Source of the DNA: Planctomycetales bacterium
Lineage (GTDB): Bacteria > Planctomycetota > Planctomycetia > Planctomycetales > Planctomycetaceae
Direction of reading: 5' to 3'
NCBI GenBank assembly: GCA_026400835.1
Contig: JAPLOA010000051.1
Location: forward strand, 1-64,000
DNA length: 64,000 nucleotides
Under the pieces are notes generated by a model that saw nothing but the letters and a program-made list of their open reading frames with translations, did not search any database and was not told where the DNA came from. The position numbers and the translations under genes are program-made. Positions 18,656 through 27,480 of this stretch are shown one piece after another; position 1 is the stretch's first letter; every line of letters begins with the position of its first letter.

Positions 18656-19945
18656 ATGAAAATCGCCATCATCACCGCCGGTGGGGCCGGAATGTTCTGC
18701 GGCTCGTGCATGCAGGACAACACGCTGGTTCGCGCTTTGCGAATGGCCGGCACGGATGCTTTGCTGCTGCCGACATACACGCCCATCCGGGTTGATGAGG
18801 AGAACGCCAGCGACTCGCGAGTATTCCTTGGCGGAATCAACGTCTATCTGGATTCCAAACTGCCCGGCTGGAGATTTCTGCCAAGGTCTATGAAAAGCTG
18901 GCTTGATCGTCCGAGCATAGTGAAATGGTTGTCTAAACGGAGCAGCAGCACCAATGCTGTGGATCTGGGCTCGTTGACAGTTGATCTGCTCAAAGGCAAT
19001 GAGGGCCCGCAGCGTCAGGAGATTCAGGAGCTGATTCAGTATCTGGTTCACGATCTGCGACCAGACGTAATCCTATTCAGCAATGCACTGTTGTCAGGAA
19101 TTGTGCCGGAGTTGCGGCGACAGTTTTCCGGACGGTTATTCTGCTTGCTTCAAGGGGACGATATTTTTCTGGATGCGTTGCCCGAACCCTGGAAATCTCG
19201 GGCGATGCAACTGGTCCGCAGCAACACGTCGCACTTTGATCAAGTGCTCACACACAGTCGGTACTATTCGCAATTCATGCAGCATTACTTGTCTCTGCCC
19301 GCATCGAAGCTGACGACGATTCCTCTGACCATCGATGATGCCGAAGTAGTGGGTTCGCACGCAGGCAACCGAGAAGCAGGGGCATCAGCCTCCATGCTCA
19401 CCGTGGGCTACTTTGCCCGGATCTGTCCGGAGAAAGGGGCCTTTCGATTTCTTGATGCGGCTGCCGCGACATTGCAGTCTCGGGATGACCTGCGTTTTGT
19501 GATCGGTGGATTTCTGCCGGAGCTTCATCGAGCAGCCTTTGAAAAGCGTCTAAAGCCAATTCAATCAGCATTCGGAGATCGTCTGCACTGGGCTGGCAGT
19601 CCCGCCGATCGTGAAAGCAAGATGCAGTTGATTCGGTCCTTCGACTGGCTGTGTGTCCCGACGATCTATCACGAACCCAAAGGTCTGTACGTGCTTGAAG
19701 CCGCTCTGGCTGGAGTCCCTTCCATCGTGCCGAATCACGGTGCATTCCCGGAACGAATCCAGTCCGTCGGGGGTGGCCTTCTGTTTGATCCTTCCGTGGT
19801 AAGGTCCCTCGAGACAGTTCTTTCCAGCCTTCGCAAGGACACGAGGACATCACGCGGTGATATCCTGCGACAGAACTGCCTGACGCATCATGGAATGCAG
19901 ACGTCCGGGGAGACAATTGCAAAAGTGCTTTCCCGGGAACGTTGA
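18656..19945 (+). CDS. glycosyltransferase family 4-like protein
   Basis: A protein of 429 residues. The N-terminus IAIITAGGAGMFCGSCMQDN is the glycine-rich donor-loop region of a GT-B fold in a GT4 subfamily with the C-G-S-C-x-x-D-N signature. The C-terminal half holds the nucleotide-sugar-binding domain (TVGYFARICPEKGAFRFLDA; later VPTIYHEPKGLYVLEAALAG, the E-x7-E motif region of GT4). There is no signal peptide or membrane segment, so it acts at the cytoplasmic face. Donor and acceptor are unknown. It lies 118 nt after the DUF1552 gene without a strong ribosome binding site, so it may not belong to that operon. Confidence 0.9.
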   Translation: MKIAIITAGGAGMFCGSCMQDNTLVRALRMAGTDALLLPTYTPIRVDEENASDSRVFLGGINVYLDSKLPGWRFLPRSMKSWLDRPSIVKWLSKRSSSTNAVDLGSLTVDLLKGNEGPQRQEIQELIQYLVHDLRPDVILFSNALLSGIVPELRRQFSGRLFCLLQGDDIFLDALPEPWKSRAMQLVRSNTSHFDQVLTHSRYYSQFMQHYLSLPASKLTTIPLTIDDAEVVGSHAGNREAGASASMLTVGYFARICPEKGAFRFLDAAAATLQSRDDLRFVIGGFLPELHRAAFEKRLKPIQSAFGDRLHWAGSPADRESKMQLIRSFDWLCVPTIYHEPKGLYVLEAALAGVPSIVPNHGAFPERIQSVGGGLLFDPSVVRSLETVLSSLRKDTRTSRGDILRQNCLTHHGMQTSGETIAKVLSRER

Positions 19946-20141
19946 ACCCGACGGTGCACTGCGGCCGCTGGCCTGGGAATACTGATCATCTTCCTGGTCG
20001 CCTCGAGCTTTTCTTGTTCGAGGTTCGCGAATCCTGTCCCGTACATTCAAGCCCTGCACAACTGACGGACAGGCGTTTTAATCCCACGGGATCAACTGAC
20101 AATCTGCCAAAGCTGGGCGTCCGGTTGAAAACCTCATCGAC

Positions 20142-21134
20142 TCACGAATCAAGTCGCGAGCGAACTCTGGACTGCAGATCGGCAAGCTTTTCCTGCAGTT
20201 GTGTGAAGGGTTCAGCGACCAGTGTGTCTACTGGAGAAATCGGGTCACCCAGGATCTGCTGCAATGCTTGAATCGCACCAATGATCGTGCCTTGTTCGCG
20301 TCCCTGTTCAATCCCTTGCTCGATGCCCTGTTCAATGCCTTGTTCGCGTCCCTGTTCAATCCCTTGCTCGATGCCTTGTTCGATGCCTTGTTCAATGCCC
20401 TCTTTGATTCCCTGCTTGCGAGCCGTTGACAGCATCCAGTCGTAGTCTCGCTGAGCTTTCTCGCGTTGGTCGTGCATGGTCTTGTCCTCAGTCTTTGATG
20501 AAATTGATTCAAGGCAGCCGATGGCCCGCTGAAATGCCAGTTCAGGAAACAAGTGGCGGAGTTCTTCCGCCGTATATTTGTGTGCATTCAAAATCAGCCA
20601 GGCCCATTGAGCCATCGGGCTGGCGTTCGAAATGGTCATCTCTTCAAAATCAAACTTACCCAATTCTACCGTGTGAACCTCCACGGCTCTATCCAGTTTT
20701 CGACCACTTTCTGCGTCCATCATCTCGAAGCGATGATGAGCCTTGCCGGAATCGGAGAACAGAGTCCTTGTCAGAAGGCAGATCGAAATGGTCGTATTCA
20801 ACTGAGTATAGTCGTCCCCTTCGGCAAGCTGATCTGTATACATTTCACTGACATAATACATCATTCGCTGCAGCAGTCCCGGATGAATCGCGATCTGCAT
20901 TTCGACATTGAAAATCCGGCCAGCAGAATCTTTGGCCTTAACATCAAGAACGACTACCTTAGCGTTGTCGAATTCCTGATAGGAAAACGGATTCTGAATC
21001 GTGACATCCGTGATCGTTCGTGGTAATTCCAGAATCGCGTTCAGCAGTCCAATCAAGGCGATAGAATTCTCCGGACTGCCAAACATCTTCTTGAATACAA
21101 AGTCCACATACACTTTGATTCCCAGCGGCATCAT
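20142..21134 (-). CDS. Rpn/PD-(D/E)XK nuclease family protein with tandem-repeat tail
   Basis: A protein of 330 residues. It starts M-P-L-G-I-K-V-Y-V-D-F-V-F-K-K-M-F-G-S, the conserved opening of the Rpn (recombination-promoting nuclease, YhgA-like) family. The PD-(D/E)XK-like core shows V-V-V-L-D-V-K-A-K-D and N-V-E-M-Q. Near the C-terminus lies a 41-residue run of G-I-E-Q/G-R-E-Q units coded by 12-bp repeats (20289-20411), a feature many Rpn proteins share. The ATG at 21134 has GAGGAG 7 nt upstream; 21131 is a second ATG. Relatives in E. coli promote recA-independent recombination and cut DNA. Whether this copy is active is unknown. Confidence 0.85.
   Translation of the reverse strand: MMPLGIKVYVDFVFKKMFGSPENSIALIGLLNAILELPRTITDVTIQNPFSYQEFDNAKVVVLDVKAKDSAGRIFNVEMQIAIHPGLLQRMMYYVSEMYTDQLAEGDDYTQLNTTISICLLTRTLFSDSGKAHHRFEMMDAESGRKLDRAVEVHTVELGKFDFEEMTISNASPMAQWAWLILNAHKYTAEELRHLFPELAFQRAIGCLESISSKTEDKTMHDQREKAQRDYDWMLSTARKQGIKEGIEQGIEQGIEQGIEQGREQGIEQGIEQGIEQGREQGTIIGAIQALQQILGDPISPVDTLVAEPFTQLQEKLADLQSRVRSRLDS
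20289..20411. repeat. 12-bp tandem repeat inside the Rpn gene
   Basis: About ten consecutive 12-nt units, each coding for G-I-E-Q or G-R-E-Q on the minus strand. Units are not identical (TTGCTCGATGCC, TTGTTCAATGCC, TTGTTCGCGTCC variants). Unit length is a multiple of three, so expansion or loss would keep the frame. Confidence 0.85.
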
Positions 21135-21427
21135 CCGCAGACTCCTCGGAAATTCAGAGCGATCATCATACCTCGACCGAGCGATTGTAGTTTGAGTGGC
21201 CCCGACCTGCGATTCAAAGCGATCTGTTTGACACGCAACGTGCAGGCATACTGGCTTGCGGAAACGGGTTGCGTGTTCTCCGCTTATCAACGACTTCAAA
21301 CACGAACATTCACAAATGCGTTTCCGTACATGACCTGGAGAACCACTGGCAAGTTGTCCAGCACCCTGGGTATGGTATACTTAGGCTAAGTGGTTGCGTC
21401 TGAATTCTGATCACGTCGGAGACTCCG

Positions 21428-24400
21428 ATGATTGTTCGCTATAGTCTTGCTGTTACGCTTTGGTTCTTGCTTCTGAATAGCGTCTGGGCCATTGATCCAC
21501 CTGCAGAGATTCGCTGGAACTTCGGTGCTGAAGAAACGACTCCCCTGGAGGCCAGTGATGGCGTGCATCGAGATGTCCCGGGACCACGACCGCCGGACTA
21601 TCCGGATTTCGATTCCGGAAACACAGCCGTAAAGTTGGACGGCAAAGGAGCCCACCTGTCGGTCGCTGACAGCGGACCGCAGAGCGCCTTCGACTTCGCT
21701 TTGGGCGACGCCATTACACTGGAAGCCTGGGTGCAGGTGGATGACATTCGCAGCGGTGAAAATCTCTATGTGATCTGCAAAGGACGAACCGGGGCACCGG
21801 GCTTCTCCGTGGAGAACCAGAACTGGGCTTTGCGAATTGCCGAGCGAGAGGGCAGAGCGGGACTTGGCTTCCTGTTTGCCTCATCTCCGGAAACCAACAG
21901 CGCGAAAGGCGGATCCCCCTGGCATCGCTGGACGTCCGACTCGGGATTCAAGCCCGGTCGCAATTGGCATCACATAGCCATCACTTACAAGTTCGGCGAT
22001 GCCACCAGCCTGCGTGGCTGGATCGATGGAAAACTTCAGACCGGAAAATGGGACATGGGGGGCGCAACGAATGATGCTCCGGCGGTCGACGATGATGCGG
22101 TCTGGATTGGTTCGGCTCAGAGCGGAGCGGCTTCCAGCAGCTTTCGAGGCTCCCTGGATTCCATCGCGATTCATCGCCGGATTCTTGACGATGCCGCTTT
22201 GAAAAGCCGCTTCAATTTTACGGGTAAAGAAATTGTTGACCGACCTCTGGCAGAAGTCATGCCGGACATGGGACCACTGGAACCGGGAGTAGTCAGTGCA
22301 GCGCTGCTCGAGGGCATGCCTGTTCACAATCGCTGGCTGAACGAGGGAGAAAACCTGCCGGTGGAGATCCTGCGGTGGCAACCTGAAGCTTTCATGCTCG
22401 ACAGACTTCCGTTGCGTCATGACGCATGGGGCATTCGAGACAGCTGGAAAGCTCCTGTTCTGCTGCGGATGGCGGCTGATGTAAAGCTGTCGCCCGGTCA
22501 CCATCGTTTTCTCATGCGAGTGCGTGGTTTGAGTCGTCTCTGGGTTGACGGCAAAGTCATCGCGCGGGCAGAACCGTCGAAGGGTTCGCCGAGCGGTGAA
22601 GAACCGATGACTCCGGTGGCAGAACCGCCTGTTCCCGGGGCTCGTATTGCCGAACATCGTCAGCAGGAAGTTTTTGGCGATGCGGCTGTTGGGGAATCTG
22701 GTGTGTGTCGAGTCATTCTTGAGACGCTGGTCGGAGGGAAGGACTTTCGAACAGATCCGGGAGAGCTCTGTGTCGCCATGAAGAACAATGATGGCAGCTC
22801 ATTCCTGATTCTTCCTCAGACAGATCCAGAGAATCATACGCTCCTGCTGACGGATACCAGCGTCGATGCTCTGCTCAAGCGAACCGAGCTGGCGTTTTCA
22901 CAACTTGATAAAGCGAATCGCCGCACGGCAGCGGCGAGCCAGGATGCGTTCTGGAAGTCTCGTCACGACATCGCTCGTGAATGGGCCAAAAACAACCCGG
23001 CTCCTGAGATTCCGGCCGTGGCAGACGGGAACGCAGATACTGCAACAACCGGCAATCCCATCGATGCTTTTCTGGCCGACAAGGTACAAAAGGCGTTGGC
23101 CGAGTCCGCGAGGAATCCCGTCGAGGAGGCTCGTGTGTTCCATAAGACCGTGCTACCAATTCTGAAAGATCAATGTTCACGCTGTCATGGCGACAAAGCG
23201 AACGGTGGACTGCGATTGGATTCCCGCGACGCCGCTCTCAAAGCCGGAGATTCGGGCGTGGCGGCCATTGTGCCCGGCGATCTTTCCGCGAGTGAACTGA
23301 TTCGCCGCATCCGTGCGACCGACCCGGACGAACGCATGCCGCCCGGCGGTGCCGCTTTGGCTGATGACCAGATCAAGACTCTGGAATCGTGGATAACGTC
23401 CGGTGCCACATGGCCCGCTCCTCCTGTGACACCAGCAGACGTCGCTCCGGCTCCATTGCTCACTGATGCCGAATTTCTGCGGCGTGCCTTCCTGGATACG
23501 GTCGGAGTTCCTCCCACCGAACAGGAGGCCCGTGAGTATTTGCATGACGAGTCTGTCGACAAGCGGATCAATCTGGTGGATCGATTATTGGCGGATGATC
23601 GCTTTGCCGACAATTGGGTCAGCTATTGGCAGGATGTGCTGGCGGAGAATCCAACGCTGGTGAACTCCAGTTTGAATACCACCGGTCCGTTTCGCTGGTT
23701 CCTGTATGATTCGTTGCGTGACAATAAGTCCTTTGATCGCATGGTGACCGAGCTGATCGGGCTTCGCGGCAGTGCGCATGAAGGTGGCAGTGCAGGCTTT
23801 GGCATTGCGGGCGACAATGATGCTCCGTACGCGGCCAAAGGTCAGATTGTCGCGAATGCCTTTCTGGGGATCGAACTGCAGTGCGCGCGATGTCACGATT
23901 CACCGTATCACAGCACGAAGCAAAGCGATTTGTATTCGCTCGCGGCGATGTTTGAGCAGAAGCCGGTGAGTGTTCCCAAAACCAGTCGCGTGCCGGTCGC
24001 GTTCTTCGAAAAGAAAACGCGAGAATCTCTGATTAAGGTGAGTCTCAATCCGGATGCAACACTCGAACCGAAATGGCCATTCGCGGAAACGTGTGGAAGT
24101 GTCGACGATGAGACCCTGAATGCTCTGCTGCAGTCTCCGAAGAATTCTCGGGAACGTCTGGCGGCGTTGATTACATCCCCGCAGAATACTCGCTTCGCTC
24201 CCGTCGTGGTGAACCGTTTATGGCGTCGTCTGATGGGCGCGGGATTTGTGGAGCCGGCTCATGACTGGGAAGGGCATCCGGCCAGTCATCCGGGATTGCT
24301 ACAGTGGCTGGCCCATGAATTTGTAAGTCACGACTATGACCAGAAACATCTGATACGTCTGATCATGACGTCGCAGTTGTATCAGCGTGCAGCGACTGGA

Positions 24401-25174
24401 AAGAACCTGACGGCCTCTCCCGAGTTGCGATTCTTCACGGCCCCGGATCGACGACGTCTGACCGCGGAGCAGATTGTGGATTCGCTGCATGCCGCAGGCG
24501 GACAGGCTATGGACGTCGAAGAATTCACGTTCGACCCGGATGCGCGCCGACCAGCCAGCAACCGATTGACTCTGGGTGTTCCCGATCGAGCCTGGATGTT
24601 CGCCAGTCTGGCCAATGAGCGGGACCGTCCTACGCTGGGTCTGCCGAAAGCCCGCGCGATCGCGGATATTCTGGAGGCGTTCGGCTGGAGCGGTTCCCGC
24701 CAAAGTCCTCGCACGGATCGGGAAACATCCTCCAATGTGTTGCAGCCAGGCGTTCTCGCCAACAGCACCGCTTCTGTTTTGCTGACGCGAGCAGCGAAAG
24801 ACAGTGGCCTGGCTCTGCTGGCCATTGATGCGAAATCGCCCGAAGAACTGGTCGATAGTCTCTTCCTGAGATATCTCAGTCGATACCCCGCGCCGTCGGA
24901 ACGAACAGCGTTGGTCCAGGCTCTGTCGATTGGTTTTGACTCGCGTCTTCTGGCAACGAGTGCGGCACCACCGACATCAGCGCCAGAGATACTTCCGAAA
25001 GTCACCTGGTCAAATCACCTCAGGACCGAAGCCAACCACGTGGCCCTTGAAATGGAACGCCGTGCCCGCGATGGCCAACCGGCGGATCCTCGCCTGAGCT
25101 CCGAGTGGCGAGAGGTCTACGAAGATACCGTCTGGAGCATCATCAACATTCGGGAGTTTGTCTGGATGCCGTGA
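21428..25174 (+). CDS. LamG-PSCyt1-DUF1549-DUF1553 exported cytochrome protein
   Basis: A protein of 1248 residues with signal peptide (LAVTLWFLLLNSVWA). Domains in order: a LamG/concanavalin-like jelly roll (~40-260, with I-T-L-E-A-W-V-Q-V and R-N-W-H-H-I-A-I-T-Y), a beta-rich PA14-like part (~330-400, R-F-L-M-R-V-R-G-L-S-R-L-W-V-D-G), a PSCyt1 haem domain with C-S-R-C-H (~580) and the D-E-R-M-P-P-G motif, DUF1549 (RRAFLDTVGVPPT) with a further C-A-R-C-H, and DUF1553 (VVVNRLWRRLMGAGFVEP). The LamG part suggests carbohydrate or surface binding. Such proteins normally precede a DUF1501 gene; here the next gene is on the other strand, so it is unpaired. Confidence 0.92.
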   Translation: MIVRYSLAVTLWFLLLNSVWAIDPPAEIRWNFGAEETTPLEASDGVHRDVPGPRPPDYPDFDSGNTAVKLDGKGAHLSVADSGPQSAFDFALGDAITLEAWVQVDDIRSGENLYVICKGRTGAPGFSVENQNWALRIAEREGRAGLGFLFASSPETNSAKGGSPWHRWTSDSGFKPGRNWHHIAITYKFGDATSLRGWIDGKLQTGKWDMGGATNDAPAVDDDAVWIGSAQSGAASSSFRGSLDSIAIHRRILDDAALKSRFNFTGKEIVDRPLAEVMPDMGPLEPGVVSAALLEGMPVHNRWLNEGENLPVEILRWQPEAFMLDRLPLRHDAWGIRDSWKAPVLLRMAADVKLSPGHHRFLMRVRGLSRLWVDGKVIARAEPSKGSPSGEEPMTPVAEPPVPGARIAEHRQQEVFGDAAVGESGVCRVILETLVGGKDFRTDPGELCVAMKNNDGSSFLILPQTDPENHTLLLTDTSVDALLKRTELAFSQLDKANRRTAAASQDAFWKSRHDIAREWAKNNPAPEIPAVADGNADTATTGNPIDAFLADKVQKALAESARNPVEEARVFHKTVLPILKDQCSRCHGDKANGGLRLDSRDAALKAGDSGVAAIVPGDLSASELIRRIRATDPDERMPPGGAALADDQIKTLESWITSGATWPAPPVTPADVAPAPLLTDAEFLRRAFLDTVGVPPTEQEAREYLHDESVDKRINLVDRLLADDRFADNWVSYWQDVLAENPTLVNSSLNTTGPFRWFLYDSLRDNKSFDRMVTELIGLRGSAHEGGSAGFGIAGDNDAPYAAKGQIVANAFLGIELQCARCHDSPYHSTKQSDLYSLAAMFEQKPVSVPKTSRVPVAFFEKKTRESLIKVSLNPDATLEPKWPFAETCGSVDDETLNALLQSPKNSRERLAALITSPQNTRFAPVVVNRLWRRLMGAGFVEPAHDWEGHPASHPGLLQWLAHEFVSHDYDQKHLIRLIMTSQLYQRAATGKNLTASPELRFFTAPDRRRLTAEQIVDSLHAAGGQAMDVEEFTFDPDARRPASNRLTLGVPDRAWMFASLANERDRPTLGLPKARAIADILEAFGWSGSRQSPRTDRETSSNVLQPGVLANSTASVLLTRAAKDSGLALLAIDAKSPEELVDSLFLRYLSRYPAPSERTALVQALSIGFDSRLLATSAAPPTSAPEILPKVTWSNHLRTEANHVALEMERRARDGQPADPRLSSEWREVYEDTVWSIINIREFVWMP

Positions 25175-25225
25175 GAGGACGCGTTTGAAACATCCGTGCT
25201 GAGCGTTTCCGGATTCAATTCGAAG

Positions 25226-27064
25226 TTATTTCACAGGCACAGCTTTTCCCCACGCTGCATCGCCGCCGACGACGGGTAGTGTCAGCGATGTTGAGTCCAG
25301 GTCGACGGTCAACTCTGTCCCTGGATCTGGCCACAGGGTGAAGTCACGATCGCTGGAGAAGATCATCAGGCCGATCTGTTCGCCGGCCTGAATCACCTGA
25401 TCATCAGGCTGCAGCGTAAAGTTCAGGTCATAGAACTGGCAGGGAACCAGTGGTTGGCTTTTCTCCAGGGAACCATGATTCTGAGGATCTGCCCAGCCGC
25501 GAGTAATCACGTCGTCAGTAATTCGCTCACTGTTTGTCCACGGCAAAGAAACCAGCCAAACCGAAAGATTGGCGGCCGGTTTATTGCTGGAGACTCGAAT
25601 CTTGATGCTGGCCGTTCCCGATAAATGGACAGGCTCCGTTAGCTTAGGCGTCGCAAACAAAAGACGATGATTTGTCCATTCTGCCGTGGCCAACGATGCA
25701 CCGCTGAACGAAAAATTGTCGGTCAGCGTCTGAGTCCCCTGGCCCGGCGTCGCTGCTGTCAACAGTTGTCCAGTCTGGGCACCTTGACCGCTGACATGAA
25801 GAGTCACAGGCTTTGCTTCCGGATGAGGATAGTCCGCATACGACGTTGGCTGTTCCCGTGCGTCAGCTTCTCTCACGATCCATGACCTGGGATCCTTCTC
25901 CACGCCATTGTCGACGCCGTACAGATAGCGAGTGAACCAACGATTCATCTGTTTCATCGGCGGCGGACCACCATGACCTCCCTGGTGGAAGTAGGCCTGT
26001 ACCGGCAAACCTTTCGCCTTTGCCGCTTCATAGATTCGGACGCTGTGTTCGGGCATAACGTTCCAATCGTTGAACGCGTGAGCCATCAGCAGTGCGGCCT
26101 TCATCGGCCCCATGTCATTCATGTAATCGCGTCCGGCCCAGAAGGCGTTGTAATCGCCAGTCATACGATCAAAGCCTTCCTTCATCTCTTTGTCGCGCAC
26201 ATGTTCGTTACACCACGCTCGATGATCCGGCGGGCCGCTGTGGATGAAGTTGTACAGCACATCGATATCCTCACCCATGTATCCGCCGGGATGTCGGATG
26301 AGTCCATTCGAACGATAGTAGTGGTAATAAGAGGTGTTTGGAGCCACAGGAATAATAGCCTCCAGTCCTTCAACACCCGTTGTTGCGGCTGCCAGCGGAA
26401 TTGTTCCGTTGTAGGATGTCCCCGTCATGCCAACCTTGCCGGTGCTCCAGAATGCTTTAACTTCTTCGTTTTGATCAGGCGTGGTGAAGCCTTTGGCTCG
26501 CCCATTCAGCCAATCGATCACAGCTTTCGGCGCCAGAGATTCATTGTCGCCGCCGATAGTCGGGCATCCCTGTGACAGTCCTGTGCCGGGCGAACACGAA
26601 TGCACCACCGCGAAACCTCGCGGCACCCATACGCTGACCTGAGACTCCGAAATCGTCGGGCGAAGACTCTGCTGCGGAATTGGCGTCGGAGTCACGTGCA
26701 TCGGCGGCGCAGCGTTAAGCTCGTGGCGAGGGTTCCAAAAAAACTGCGGTTCATTCGTTCCGGTACCAGCATAATACGGACTGGATTCATAGACCACCGC
26801 CACTTTCAAACCCTCTGTGTCGGTCTGTTTCTGGCGAGTCACATCCACGTGCATGCGGTCCAGCTTACCGTCGCCGTCAGAGTCAAATTCCGTTTCGACC
26901 CAAAGATCATGCCGCACCCAGTCGGCCGGATCCTTGAACTCCGGGACAACCTGAGCCTCCCCGTCCTTGAACACAGGCACTTTGGGGTCGTCAGCAGACG
27001 TGATCCCTGTTCCTAGTGTCATCAGTGCCGACATGGCCATGAAACGACGCAAGATTACTGGCAT
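25226..27064 (-). CDS. exported Xaa-Pro dipeptidyl-peptidase (S15 family)
   Basis: A protein of about 612 residues with N-terminal signal (RRFMAMSALMTLGTGITSA). It removes Xaa-Pro dipeptides from peptides, probably in the periplasm. The alpha/beta-hydrolase core has the S15 nucleophile motif G-M-T-G-T-S-Y-N-G, an acid in A-H-A-F-N-D-W-N-V, and the histidine in H-Q-G-G-H-G-G. A C-terminal beta-sandwich (X-Pro_dipeptidyl-pept C domain, P-V-H-L-S-G-T-A-S-I-K-I) follows. An early S-D-G-D-G-K-L-D-R segment could bind calcium. The ATG at 27064 is preferred to 27073 because AGGA then lies 9 nt upstream. It is convergent with the giant cytochrome gene. Confidence 0.9.
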   Translation of the reverse strand: MPVILRRFMAMSALMTLGTGITSADDPKVPVFKDGEAQVVPEFKDPADWVRHDLWVETEFDSDGDGKLDRMHVDVTRQKQTDTEGLKVAVVYESSPYYAGTGTNEPQFFWNPRHELNAAPPMHVTPTPIPQQSLRPTISESQVSVWVPRGFAVVHSCSPGTGLSQGCPTIGGDNESLAPKAVIDWLNGRAKGFTTPDQNEEVKAFWSTGKVGMTGTSYNGTIPLAAATTGVEGLEAIIPVAPNTSYYHYYRSNGLIRHPGGYMGEDIDVLYNFIHSGPPDHRAWCNEHVRDKEMKEGFDRMTGDYNAFWAGRDYMNDMGPMKAALLMAHAFNDWNVMPEHSVRIYEAAKAKGLPVQAYFHQGGHGGPPPMKQMNRWFTRYLYGVDNGVEKDPRSWIVREADAREQPTSYADYPHPEAKPVTLHVSGQGAQTGQLLTAATPGQGTQTLTDNFSFSGASLATAEWTNHRLLFATPKLTEPVHLSGTASIKIRVSSNKPAANLSVWLVSLPWTNSERITDDVITRGWADPQNHGSLEKSQPLVPCQFYDLNFTLQPDDQVIQAGEQIGLMIFSSDRDFTLWPDPGTELTVDLDSTSLTLPVVGGDAAWGKAVPVK

Positions 27065-27480
27065 ATCGAACATCCTGAAGCAGCCAAAAATCCGGGGGAG
27101 ATGATTCCAAATCGTGTTTGTATGCTCGCTGAGTGCAGCGCGGCTGAATTCTGACAGGCATATTTCTTTCGCACAACATTACACGGGGACCAAATTGTTG
27201 AACATCTTTTGGAACGTGCCGACTCTCGTTGTCGCAGTTGGCAGGCTGGGGGATTCGAGTTGTTTATTCCTGAGACAAACGTCGAGGTTCCGAGGTCCCT
27301 TCCCACAAAAGGCTCTTCCCCCAAACTGAGGTGAAGCGTAGCACAGACTGCTGGTCTTTGAACCAAAACGATCAGCGACCTTGTGCACGTGGCACCGCGG
27401 AATGGATATAACGATCAGAGTGTCGGTATACTTAACGGAAGCGCATTTACTTCTCCGGCAGATTCGGAGGCACCTTTTCG
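27065..27480. other. divergent promoter region
   Basis: A 416-nt gap between the dipeptidyl-peptidase gene (reading left) and the EF-hand gene (reading right). The frames here are unsupported. No clear operator, riboswitch or hairpin. Confidence 0.4.

Noticed and set aside
20015-20045. GGTTCGCGAATCC resembling a tRNA T-arm
   Set aside because: The loop length does not fit a T-arm and no acceptor or anticodon stem surrounds it.
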